Assembly: GCF_004342175.1 (NCBI RefSeq)
Contig: NZ_SMAO01000004.1
Location: 310,001-374,000, forward strand
DNA: 64,000 nucleotides
Origin: Thiobaca trueperi
GTDB lineage: Bacteria; Pseudomonadota; Gammaproteobacteria; Chromatiales; Chromatiaceae
Direction: 5' to 3'
Under the pieces are notes generated by a model. That model ran no database searches. It was not told the origin of the DNA and saw only the letters and a list, made by a program, of their open reading frames with translations. Positions 1 through 7,952 of the stretch are shown piece by piece; the stretch's first letter is position 1; each line of letters begins with the position of its first letter. The position numbers were made by a program, and so were the translations under genes.

Positions 1-621
1 CTCCAGGTGGCCGGCGTGGTGCTGGTCCTCTTTCTGGTGGCCGGCATCGCCCTGGGCTACGCGCTCAGTCAGCCGTTCCCGCTGCGCGGGCTGCTGGACG
101 CGCTGGTCTCGCTGCCGCTGGTGTTCCCGCCGATCGCCATCGGCTTCTTTCTGCTGATGCTGTGCGGACGGCATGGCGCGATCGGCGGTCCGCTGCACGA
201 GTGGCTGGGCTGGGATCTGGTGTTTTCCTTCCCGGCACTGGTGCTGGCGGCCTTCATCGCCGGCCTGCCGCTGGTGGTCAAGCCGATCCAGTCGGCCATC
301 GAGGGTCAGGCGCGCGAGTTGATCGAGGTCTCCTGCACGCTCGGCAAGGGCCGTTGGGAGACGCTGTTTCTGGTCGTGATCCCGGTGATCCGACGCCACA
401 TCGCCGCCGGGCTCACCCTGGGGGTCGGGCGCTCCTTCGGCGAGGTCGGCATCACCCTGATGCTTGGCGGCAACATCCTGGGCTCGACCGAGACCCTGTC
501 GCTGGCGATCTACAACCGGGTGCTCGATGGCAATTTCGACTGTGCGACCCGGCTGTCGGTGCTGCTCGGGGTGCTGTCGCTGAGTCTCTTCATGCTGCTG
601 CGGCGGTTGGGGCGGCTCTGA
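1..621 (+). CDS. modB: Molybdate ABC transporter permease ModB (5' end outside window)
   Basis: Inner-membrane permease subunit that forms the channel for molybdate import. The reading frame is open from the first base, so the gene begins upstream of the window; 206 codons are visible. Several hydrophobic segments are present. The cytoplasmic EAA-type loop lies near visible residues 100-125 (IEVSCTLGKGRWETLF followed by VVIP), the site that contacts the ATPase. The stop codon overlaps the modC start by one base (TGATG), which indicates translational coupling. The binding protein ModA is presumably encoded upstream, out of view. The family call is based on the EAA loop, the hydrophobic pattern and the following modC gene. 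Confidence 0.9.
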   Translation, partial: LQVAGVVLVLFLVAGIALGYALSQPFPLRGLLDALVSLPLVFPPIAIGFFLLMLCGRHGAIGGPLHEWLGWDLVFSFPALVLAAFIAGLPLVVKPIQSAIEGQARELIEVSCTLGKGRWETLFLVVIPVIRRHIAAGLTLGVGRSFGEVGITLMLGGNILGSTETLSLAIYNRVLDGNFDCATRLSVLLGVLSLSLFMLLRRLGRL

Positions 622-1724
622 TGTCCGATCGTGAAACCAGCCTCGAAGCCATTATCGATTTCAGCCACCCCGGTTTTCGTCTGTGTCTGAACATCCAGGT
701 GCCGACGGCTGGCGTCACCGCCCTGATCGGTCCGTCCGGGTGCGGGAAGAGCACCCTGCTGCGGCTCCTGGCCGGACTGGAGACCCCCGCCGCCGGCCAT
801 ATCCGGCATGGCGATCAGGTCTGGTTCGACCGTGCCCGCCGCATCGATCTGGCCCCGCGCCACCGGCGTGTGGGTCTGCTGTTCCAGGACTATGCGCTCT
901 TCCCCCATCTGAACGTGGCACGCAACATTGCTTACGGACTGCCGCGCGGAGTGGATCGGGATACCGCCATCGCGCTCTGGCTGTCGCGGCTTCAACTCGA
1001 CGGACTGGCCGCGCGCCGACCGGATGCGCTCTCCGGCGGGCAGCGCCAGCGGGTGGCCCTGGCGCGTGCCCTGGCGTCCGAGCCGGCTGTACTGCTGCTC
1101 GACGAGCCCTTTTCGGCGGTCGATTTCAGTCTGCGACAGGCACTGCGGCTGCTGTTTCAGGAGGTGGTCGCGGATCGCCCGGTGCCGACCATCCTGGTGA
1201 CGCACGACCTGGAGGATGTCCGTCAGGTCGCCGACCGGGTGGGCGTCCTGATCGACGGCGAGCTGCGTCAGTCTGGTCCGACCGCCGAAGTCTTCGCCCA
1301 GCCGTGCGACGCTGAGGTCGCGCGGGTGCTGGGTTGGCATAACCTGCTGCCGGTGTCGTCCTGGGATTCTCGAACGGCCTGCGGAGCCTGGGGATCCCTG
1401 CCGCTCGCCTTGGACGAGCCGACCATCTCGGCGGACGTGATTGCCATCCCGCCGGACGGCCCGCGACTCGACCCGGAAAGGGGTCTGCCGATTGAGGTGG
1501 TCCGCGTGACCGACATGGGGGGGTATCATGCCGTTTGGTGCCGGCTGTCCGACCGTTCGCCACTGCGGGTCCATCTGCCCAGGTCCGCACCCTGTCCGAC
1601 GCCAGGGTTGCGGACCCGGCTTGATGTTCCGGTCGAGACGATCATTCCCCTGCCGGCCAGATCGGCGGCCCTGCCCTTTGCGCTTCCGCTCACGACTGCC
1701 ACGCTTGCGAGGAGAGACCCATGA
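621..1724 (+). CDS. modC: Molybdate ABC transporter ATP-binding protein ModC
   Basis: ATPase subunit that powers molybdate import. 367 aa, usual for ModC. Walker A is GPSGCGKST at about residues 37-45, the ABC signature LSGGQRQRVALA follows about 100 residues later, and Walker B is LLLDEPFSAVD with the H-loop VTHD. The C-terminal ~100 residues fit the TOBE/MOP-type molybdate-binding region expected of ModC, although this part is weakly conserved by eye. The ATG at 621 is chosen because it overlaps the modB stop, and a longer in-frame extension upstream would run through modB. The gene ends in an ATGA overlap with modD, so modBCD reads as one operon. Confidence 0.92.
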   Translation: MSDRETSLEAIIDFSHPGFRLCLNIQVPTAGVTALIGPSGCGKSTLLRLLAGLETPAAGHIRHGDQVWFDRARRIDLAPRHRRVGLLFQDYALFPHLNVARNIAYGLPRGVDRDTAIALWLSRLQLDGLAARRPDALSGGQRQRVALARALASEPAVLLLDEPFSAVDFSLRQALRLLFQEVVADRPVPTILVTHDLEDVRQVADRVGVLIDGELRQSGPTAEVFAQPCDAEVARVLGWHNLLPVSSWDSRTACGAWGSLPLALDEPTISADVIAIPPDGPRLDPERGLPIEVVRVTDMGGYHAVWCRLSDRSPLRVHLPRSAPCPTPGLRTRLDVPVETIIPLPARSAALPFALPLTTATLARRDP

Positions 1725-2587
1725 TCCACCCGACACCGCCGGTCCTCGGCGACCATGAACTTCACCGGCTGCTGACCGAGGATGTCCCCTTTGGCGATCT
1801 CACCACCGAGTCGCTCGGGATTGCCGCCCAGCCCGGTCGCATTCGCTTTTTTGCCCGCGATGCCATGACAGTCTGCGGGGTCGAGGAGGCGGCGCGTCTC
1901 TTTCAATTGTGCGGGGCACAGACCGGGATCCGGCTGCCATCGGGCAGCCTCGCCGCGACCGACACCCTGCTGCTGGAGGCGAGCGGCAGTGCTGGCGCGC
2001 TGCATCGGGCCTGGAAGGTGGCGCAGACCCTGATGGAATGGAGCGCCGGCATTGCCACCAGCGCCGCCGCCATCGTGGCCGCTGCCCGGCGCGGACACCC
2101 GGATGCCATCGTGGCCGGCTCGCGCAAGAATGTTCCCGGCACCCGCCGGCTGGCGGTCAAGGCCTTTCATGCAGGCGGTGCCGTGATGCACCGCAACGGG
2201 CTGTCCGAGACCCTGCTGGTGTTCGCCGAACATCGCCAGTTCCTGGGCGGCGAGTCGCCGACGGAGACGCTCGCACGGTTACGTCGCCAATGTCCGGAAA
2301 AGCGCGTGGTGGTCGAGGTGGCCGATCCGGCAGAGGCACTGGACTGGGCCGCTGCCGACGTGCTGCAACTGGAAAAATTCTCGCCCGCTGCGGTGGCGGA
2401 GGTCGCCATGGGGCTCGCCGGGCGGGGGGCATCCACGGTGATTGCGGCGGCTGGCGGCATTCATGCCGGTAATGCCGAAGACTATGCCCGTGCCGGCGCC
2501 CGCGTGCTGGTGACCACGGCCCCTCATCTGGCGCCGCCGCGCGATGTACAGGTGCGGTTTGCCCTGACCGATCCAGCCGGATCCTGA
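1721..2587 (+). CDS. modD: ModD, nicotinate-nucleotide pyrophosphorylase-like protein
   Basis: 288 aa protein of the quinolinate phosphoribosyltransferase fold (NadC family). The N-terminal segment LLTEDVPFGDLTTE and the central GSRKNVPGTRRLAVKAFHAGG with MHRNGLSETLL match the substrate-binding basic and histidine motifs of that family. Placement directly after modC with an ATGA overlap identifies it as ModD rather than the NAD-biosynthesis NadC. ModD proteins are common in mod operons, but their reaction is not established, so the role in molybdate metabolism is inferred from context. An unrelated NAD gene (nadB) lies 9 kb away and is not part of this operon. Confidence 0.85.
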   Translation: MIHPTPPVLGDHELHRLLTEDVPFGDLTTESLGIAAQPGRIRFFARDAMTVCGVEEAARLFQLCGAQTGIRLPSGSLAATDTLLLEASGSAGALHRAWKVAQTLMEWSAGIATSAAAIVAAARRGHPDAIVAGSRKNVPGTRRLAVKAFHAGGAVMHRNGLSETLLVFAEHRQFLGGESPTETLARLRRQCPEKRVVVEVADPAEALDWAAADVLQLEKFSPAAVAEVAMGLAGRGASTVIAAAGGIHAGNAEDYARAGARVLVTTAPHLAPPRDVQVRFALTDPAGS

Positions 2588-2605
2588 CTCCATGGAGGTC
2601 TGCCG

Positions 2606-3010
2606 ATGCCATCCTCGCACTGTCCCTATGGTCACCGTCCCCCATCATCCGGGCTGAAGCCATCCCGTGACTGTCTCCCGGACTGGCTGTCCGGGCTGCC
2701 TGCCGAGTGGCGTGACCAGGTCGTCGTGCCAGTTACCTTCCGGGTCTTCCGGGAATATGAGGTGCCAGCGCGACGCCTGATCGGCTACGACGAGCAGGGT
2801 CAGCCCTGTTACTGCGTCTACGATTACCGCCTGATCGATCTGCGCTCGGACGATGACGAGGAGTTCTATCAGGCCCTGACCTACGGGGAATCGGTGACGG
2901 CATGGCGGCTCAATGACGCGCGCTGGCTGGTGCATCGCTGCGTCGAGGCGCTCGGCGAGGAAGGGGACCGCAACAGCGGTTTCAGTGTTGAAGCGCGGAT
3001 GCCGCGTTGA
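2606..3010 (+). CDS. Small conserved-looking protein after modD, unknown function
   Basis: 134 aa soluble protein, no signal peptide or membrane segment. A strong ribosome binding site (GGAGG at 2594-2598, 7-base spacing) precedes the ATG, and only 18 bases separate it from modD, so it is probably the last gene of the mod operon. The middle (residues 40-105) has balanced composition with the tracts VPVTFRVFREYEVPARRLIGYDEQG (aromatic and charged) and LRSDDDEEFYQAL. I do not recognise the family. It converges on moaA, with 25 bases between the two 3' ends. Confidence 0.75.
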   Translation: MPSSHCPYGHRPPSSGLKPSRDCLPDWLSGLPAEWRDQVVVPVTFRVFREYEVPARRLIGYDEQGQPCYCVYDYRLIDLRSDDDEEFYQALTYGESVTAWRLNDARWLVHRCVEALGEEGDRNSGFSVEARMPR

Positions 3011-3035
3011 TCCGGCGGAGGATGCCGGCCTGGTT

Positions 3036-4022
3036 TCAGCCCCCGGTCATCGACATGAAGCGCACGATCTGTCCCGGTCGTTCATTGAATGCATGGCGCT
3101 CGGGCTTCAGGGCCAGAGCCTGGCGCAGATGCCCCTGGAGTTCCGCCGCGCCGATTCCGCCGCGCAGCAGATCCCGCAGCGGGTAACAGTGATCCTGACC
3201 CAGACAGAGATGGAGTGTGCCATCGACGCTCAGGCGCACCCGGTTGCAGGTGGCGCAGAAGTGTTGCGAGAGCGGCGTGATGAAGCCGAGCCGGGTCTCG
3301 CTGCCAGCGACCCGGTAGTAACGGGCCGGGCCGCCGCCGGGGAGGATGTCCGGGATCAGCTCGAAACGCTGTTCCAGACGCCGTTTGATCGGTTCCAGGT
3401 CGCCGCAGGCGCTCGCGGCGGCCTGTCCGGTGGCGCCCATCGGCATGGTCTCGATCAGACGCAGGGTGAAGCCGCGCGCCGCGCAGTAGTCGAGAATGTC
3501 TTGGATCTCGTCATCGTTGACCCCGCGCATCACCACCGTATTGACGCGGATCGGATTCATGTCTGCCTTCTGCGCCGCCGCGATGCCGCGCAGCACCCGT
3601 TCGAGATCGCCCCCGGTGATCTGGCGGAAGACCTCGGGGCGCAGACTGTCGAGACTGACATTGAGCCGGCGCACCCCGGCGCGCGCAAGCGGCGCGGCGA
3701 GCGATTCCAACCGGGTGGCGTTGCTCGACAGCGAGAGATCGTCGAGACCGGGCAGGGCCGACAGACGCCCGGCCAGTTCGGTCAGGCCGCGCCGCATCAG
3801 CGGCTCGCCGCCGGTCAGACGCACGCGACGCACACCCAGCGCGGTGAAGGCGCCGACCACGCGCTCGATCTCATCGAAGGTCAGCCAGTGCGCCGGTTCC
3901 GCGAAACCCTTGAAGCCCTTGGGCAGACAGTAGCCGCAGCGCAGATCGCAGCGGTCGGTGACCGAGAGACGCAGATAATCGATGCGTCGGCCAAAGGGAT
4001 CGGTCAGTGAGGTATGGCTCAT
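3036..4022 (-). CDS. moaA: GTP 3',8-cyclase MoaA
   Basis: Radical SAM enzyme that converts GTP to the 3',8-cyclo intermediate in the first step of molybdopterin biosynthesis; cytoplasmic. 328 aa, normal length. The N-terminal [4Fe-4S] motif is C25-x3-C29-x2-C32 within TDRCDLRCGYC. The second cluster ligands are C256, C259 and C273 (FCATCN and LHLCLG). The protein ends in the double glycine (MTGG) needed for activity in MoaA. The ATG at 4022 has the purine-rich GAGGAG a few bases upstream. The gene faces the mod operon, which fits a shared role in molybdenum use. Confidence 0.95.
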   Translation of the reverse strand: MSHTSLTDPFGRRIDYLRLSVTDRCDLRCGYCLPKGFKGFAEPAHWLTFDEIERVVGAFTALGVRRVRLTGGEPLMRRGLTELAGRLSALPGLDDLSLSSNATRLESLAAPLARAGVRRLNVSLDSLRPEVFRQITGGDLERVLRGIAAAQKADMNPIRVNTVVMRGVNDDEIQDILDYCAARGFTLRLIETMPMGATGQAAASACGDLEPIKRRLEQRFELIPDILPGGGPARYYRVAGSETRLGFITPLSQHFCATCNRVRLSVDGTLHLCLGQDHCYPLRDLLRGGIGAAELQGHLRQALALKPERHAFNERPGQIVRFMSMTGG

Positions 4023-4311
4023 CCTCGGGTCTCCTCTTCGATGAAGGCGTCCTGAAGCGGTTTGATTTCCATCGCAGAGTCCCGGTTCGCGAGGGATCCC
4101 CGACGCAGGAGCGGGCAGGCTGTTCGGACTGGCCGGTAAAACCTGGATGGAGTCCAGTGGATGCCGGTCAGCCGGATGATCCTCCAGGGCGGATCCGTGT
4201 CGATGCGCCCGGTCCCGTTCGCTTCAGTATGCGACAACCGTAGCGACAGGAGCAGACCGATCAGTACCTCGACGAACAACAGCGGCGGGGTCGCGACCCG
4301 CTGCCAGACCT

Positions 4312-4440
4312 GCGAACCCTCTTGAGGATCTCGATTGCCGGGTGCTGGAGATTGCGACCCCGCCACTGCGTGAGCGTCCCGAGGACATCCACTGGCGGGT
4401 CGAGCGTTTTCTGGCCGAACATGCCGCGCGTTTCCTTCTG
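4312..4440 (+). pseudogene. Fragment of a sigma-54-dependent (NtrC-type) activator
   Basis: The plus-strand frame here reads LEDLDCRVLEIATPPLRERP then EDIHWRVERFLAEHAARF. This closely resembles the stretch of NtrC-family AAA+ domains where FR.DL.YRL..v.i..PPLRER.EDI precedes the helical subdomain. Neither the upstream AAA+ core (Walker A, GAFTGA) nor the downstream HTH domain is present, so only about 40 codons of a once larger gene remain. The frame runs by chance into the GH94 gene that follows, which would give a spurious 50-residue N-terminal extension. The rest of the 4023-4491 gap shows no other recognisable gene. Confidence 0.55.
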
Positions 4441-4491
4441 GACGACAGTAATATGCCAAAGTTCGAGCCTATCGAGAGTGGAGCCATGATC

Positions 4492-7400
4492 ATGACCGCC
4501 GAGAACCGCCCGTCCGCCGACTTCCCCCGGCCCATCGCCAGCCCGAGCGGACTCGTCGCGCGGGTGAATGTCAATGGTTCCATCCACCGACTGGACCATG
4601 CGGACATCATGCTCAATCTCTTTCCCGGCAACGAGATGGAGGGCGGGCCGGCGAACCTCTATCTGCGCCGACTGGGCGAGCGGATCGAATCGGTCCCACT
4701 GCTCGGCCCGCGCGCACCGGGCCGCGTGGAGTGCGACGGGCAGGGACTCAGGATCAGCGGCGTCTGGCGCGACATCCGTTTCAGCCTCGCCCTGGTGCTG
4801 GCGGAAACGGCCCCGGCCTGGTTCTGGCATCTGGGGCTTGAAAATCTCGGCGCAGAGGCGCTGACGCTGGATCTGATCCACACCCAGGATCTGGCCCTGG
4901 CGCACACTGGCGCGGTGCGGCTGAACGAGTACTACGTCAGCCATTATCTCGACCATACACCGCTCGCCCATCCCCGGCACGGCTGGGTGCTGGCGACGCG
5001 ACAGAATCAGTCGATGGGTGGTCGCCATCCCTGGTGTCTGATCGGCTCGCTGGGACAGGCCGCAAGTTATGCGACCGACGCCCTGCAAATTCATGGACTC
5101 GCGACCCGCGCCGGTCGGGAACCGGTTGCACTGGTCGAGGGACTGCCGGGCATGCGCCATCAACATGAGCATGGAATGGCGGCGCTCCAGGAAGCCGCGT
5201 TTGCGCTGAGGCCGGGCGAGCGGGCGATGCGCGGTTTCTTTGGCTGGTTCGAGGCCGATCATCCGCAAGTCACATCGGACGCCGATCTGACCTTCATCGA
5301 GCGCGCACTCGCCCTGCCCGAGGCGACCGGAAAGCCCCTCTCCCCCCCGTGGGAGAGGGGTTGGGGAGAGGGGGAGGGAAATGCCGCCAGCCTCTTCGCC
5401 AGCGCGCCCATTCTGGACTGTCTGGACCTGACCCAGGGCGAGCTGGCCGCGCTCTTCGGCACCGACTGGCGTCACCTGGAATCCGAGGATGGCGTGCTGC
5501 TGTCCTTTTTCACCGATGAGCACACCCATGTCGTCCTCAAGCCCAAGGAATTGCGGGTTCTGCGTCCACATGGCCAGATTCTGCGCACCGGTTCGGGTCC
5601 GACCCCGGATGAATCGAGCCTGACCTCGACCGCCTGGATGGCCGGCGTCTTTCACTCCATGGTCACTCAAGGCCATGTGAGCATCAACCGGCTGCTCTCC
5701 ACCACTCACAGCTATCTGGGGCTCTTCCGCTCGCACGGTCAGCGTCTGTTCGTGGAGCTGGACGGGGTCTGGCATCTGCTCGATGTGCCATCCGCCTTCG
5801 CCATGACTCCCGGTTCCTGTCACTGGGCCTATCGTCATGCGGACGGCTGGATTCAGATCAACAGCCGCGCCGCAACCGACCGCCATGAGCTGACCCTGAC
5901 GGTCGAAGTCTACGCGGGTCAGCCCGCGCGCTTCCTGCTCGCCAATCATGTCGCCATCAATGGGGACGATGGTTCGGGAGCGGTGCCGGTCGTCCATGAG
6001 CGCGATGCCGATGGCTTTTTCATCCGTCCTATCCCTGACAGCGATGTCGGGCGGCGTTTTCCCGAGGGCGGTTTCCGGCTTGATCCGTTGCCGGAGACCG
6101 GGATCGAGGGTTGCGGTGGCGACGAGCTATTGTTTGCCGATGGTCACTCGCGCAACCAGCCCTATTTCTGCCTGATCACCGAACCTGCGATGTCGGTCGG
6201 TTTTCGCCTGACCGGCCATCTCGTCGCTGCAACGCCGATCGAACCGCTCGACGAGTCGGCATACTGGTCGCGCATGACCGCCGGGCTGCATCTGCATCCG
6301 CCGACCGCGAGTCCACTCGCCGAAGACCTGGCCCGGCTGGGCGAGATCCTGCCCTGGCTGGCGCAGAACGCGCTCATCCATTATCTGAGCCCGCGCGGGC
6401 TGGAGCAGTATTCGGGCGGTGGCTGGGGCACCCGTGATGTCGCGCAGGGGCCGGTCGAGATTCTGCTCGCGCTGGGCCACCATGCGCCGGTACGCGATCT
6501 CCTGCTGCGTCTGTTCAGGCAGCAGAACCCGGATGGTGACTGGCCTCAGTGGTTCATGTTCTTCGCACGCGAGCGCCATATCCGACCCGAGGATTCGCAC
6601 GGCGATATCGTCTTCTGGCCGCTGCTGGCGCTGGGGCAGTATCTGGCGGCATCCGGGGATGGCGCGCTGCTCGATGAGATCGTCCCCTTCTTCCATCCCG
6701 AGGGCGACACCCAGGCCGAACAGGCCACCATTCGTCAGCACCTGGAGCGCGCATTGGCGGTGATTGAAGCGCGCCGCATCGCCGGTACCCGGCTCGCCGC
6801 CTATGGTCATGGCGACTGGAACGACTCGCTCCAGCCGGTCGATCCCGCCATGCGCGAGCATCTGTGCAGCGCCTGGACGGTGACGCTCCATTTCAACACC
6901 CTCGCCACCCTGGCTGGCGCCTTTCGCCATCTGGGACAGGACGCGCTGGCGGACGAATACAGGGCCATGGCCGAGGCGGTGCGTGCGGATTTCCAGCGGC
7001 TTTTGATCGTCGATGACACCCTGGCCGGTTTCGCCGATTTCCGTGACCCGGACGTGATCAGCTATCTGCTGCACCCGCGCGACCGGAGCACCGGGCTCTC
7101 CTACAGCCTGCTTGCCATGGTGCACGCCATTATCGACGGACTCCTGACCCCGGATCAGGCGCGTCATCATCTGGGTCTGATCGAACGCTATCTGCTCGGT
7201 CCCGATGGGGCCAGACTCTTCGACCGGCCCCTGACCTATCGCGGCGGTCTGTCACGCCAGTTTCAGCGCGCCGAGACCAGCAGCTTCTTCGGGCGCGAGA
7301 TCGGGGTCATGTACACCCACGCCCATCTGCGCTACGCCGAGGCGCTCTGGCGGTATGGCGATGCCGACGGCTTTTTCCGCGCGCTCTGCCAGGCCAACCC

Positions 7401-7890
7401 CATCGGTCTGCGCACCCTGGTTCCCGCCGCCGCCCTGCGTCAGGCCAATTGTTACTACTCCAGCTCGGACGCCGCCTTCGCCGACCGCTATCAGGCCGAC
7501 GCCGACTATGATCGGGCCATGCGCGGCGAGATCCCCCTGGAAGGCGGCTGGCGGGTCTATTCGAGCGGCGCGGGCATCGGTATGGGGCTGATCCTGCGTG
7601 GTCTGCTCGGACTGCGGCTGGAACGCGAGCGGCTGGTGATCGATCCGGTGATCCCGGCGTGCCTGGATGGTCTGCGGGCCGAGCTGGAGTTGGCCGGTCA
7701 TGCCTTTGAAGTGATCTACAGGATTCGCCATGCCGGTTGCGGCCCGGTCGCGGTGCGGCTCAATGGGGTCGCGATGGGCTTCGAGCGCGGCGATTCGCCC
7801 TATCGCCCTGGCGCGGCGGAGGTCGCGCTGAATGCGGTGCGGGAGAGGCTGAACCCAGGTGTGAATCGGCTCCAGATCGAGCTGGGCTAA
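4492..7890 (+). CDS. GH94-family (glycosyltransferase-36-like) phosphorylase-type protein
   Basis: 1132 aa protein resembling cellobiose/cyclic-glucan phosphorylase-like GH94 proteins. These act on beta-glucosides by phosphorolysis; the exact substrate cannot be read from sequence. The N-terminal half is beta-rich (supersandwich-like), with GQRLFVELDGVWH and related motifs. The C-terminal (alpha/alpha)6 catalytic barrel carries GLEQYSGGGWGTRDV, DGDWPQWFMFF, and the hallmark HGDWNDSLQ around residues 773-780, which holds the catalytic aspartate region. No signal peptide, so it is probably cytoplasmic. I prefer ATG 4492 because GGAG (4480-4483) lies 8 bases upstream; ATG 4486 is too close, and the longer frame from 4342 belongs to a different gene remnant. 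An in-frame repeat insertion lies at residues ~281-296. It ends close to the next gene and is probably co-transcribed with it. Confidence 0.85.
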   Translation: MTAENRPSADFPRPIASPSGLVARVNVNGSIHRLDHADIMLNLFPGNEMEGGPANLYLRRLGERIESVPLLGPRAPGRVECDGQGLRISGVWRDIRFSLALVLAETAPAWFWHLGLENLGAEALTLDLIHTQDLALAHTGAVRLNEYYVSHYLDHTPLAHPRHGWVLATRQNQSMGGRHPWCLIGSLGQAASYATDALQIHGLATRAGREPVALVEGLPGMRHQHEHGMAALQEAAFALRPGERAMRGFFGWFEADHPQVTSDADLTFIERALALPEATGKPLSPPWERGWGEGEGNAASLFASAPILDCLDLTQGELAALFGTDWRHLESEDGVLLSFFTDEHTHVVLKPKELRVLRPHGQILRTGSGPTPDESSLTSTAWMAGVFHSMVTQGHVSINRLLSTTHSYLGLFRSHGQRLFVELDGVWHLLDVPSAFAMTPGSCHWAYRHADGWIQINSRAATDRHELTLTVEVYAGQPARFLLANHVAINGDDGSGAVPVVHERDADGFFIRPIPDSDVGRRFPEGGFRLDPLPETGIEGCGGDELLFADGHSRNQPYFCLITEPAMSVGFRLTGHLVAATPIEPLDESAYWSRMTAGLHLHPPTASPLAEDLARLGEILPWLAQNALIHYLSPRGLEQYSGGGWGTRDVAQGPVEILLALGHHAPVRDLLLRLFRQQNPDGDWPQWFMFFARERHIRPEDSHGDIVFWPLLALGQYLAASGDGALLDEIVPFFHPEGDTQAEQATIRQHLERALAVIEARRIAGTRLAAYGHGDWNDSLQPVDPAMREHLCSAWTVTLHFNTLATLAGAFRHLGQDALADEYRAMAEAVRADFQRLLIVDDTLAGFADFRDPDVISYLLHPRDRSTGLSYSLLAMVHAIIDGLLTPDQARHHLGLIERYLLGPDGARLFDRPLTYRGGLSRQFQRAETSSFFGREIGVMYTHAHLRYAEALWRYGDADGFFRALCQANPIGLRTLVPAAALRQANCYYSSSDAAFADRYQADADYDRAMRGEIPLEGGWRVYSSGAGIGMGLILRGLLGLRLERERLVIDPVIPACLDGLRAELELAGHAFEVIYRIRHAGCGPVAVRLNGVAMGFERGDSPYRPGAAEVALNAVRERLNPGVNRLQIELG
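5331..5380 (+). repeat. GC-rich palindromic repeat inserted in frame in the GH94 gene
   Basis: The segment reads CTCTCCCCC...GGGAGAGGGG followed by TTGGGGAGAGGG and encodes LSPPWERGWGEGEG. This low-complexity peptide matches a palindromic repeat that is dispersed in many proteobacterial genomes. The flanking protein sequence is ordinary enzyme sequence, so the repeat looks like an insertion that kept the frame open, probably in a surface loop. Confidence 0.65.
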
Positions 7891-7952
7891 ACTGCGTCCA
7901 GTCTGGTGTCACCTCAACTCACTTCCCAAGCCAACCAAAGGGGATCCCACCC

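Noticed and set aside
510-1736. Long minus-strand frame opposite modC
   Set aside because: It mirrors modC codons, is Arg/Gly/Gln-rich without motifs, and overlaps a complete, well-supported gene.
4019-4459. 146-codon minus-strand frame ending in an ATGA overlap with moaA
   Set aside because: The overlap looked operon-like, but the sequence has shadow composition and no motif, and the GAGGAG in it serves as the moaA ribosome binding site.
4261-5997. 578-codon minus-strand frame opposite the GH94 gene
   Set aside because: Antisense shadow typical of high-GC DNA: no ribosome binding site, no family motif, and it lies fully across a real gene and a pseudogene fragment.
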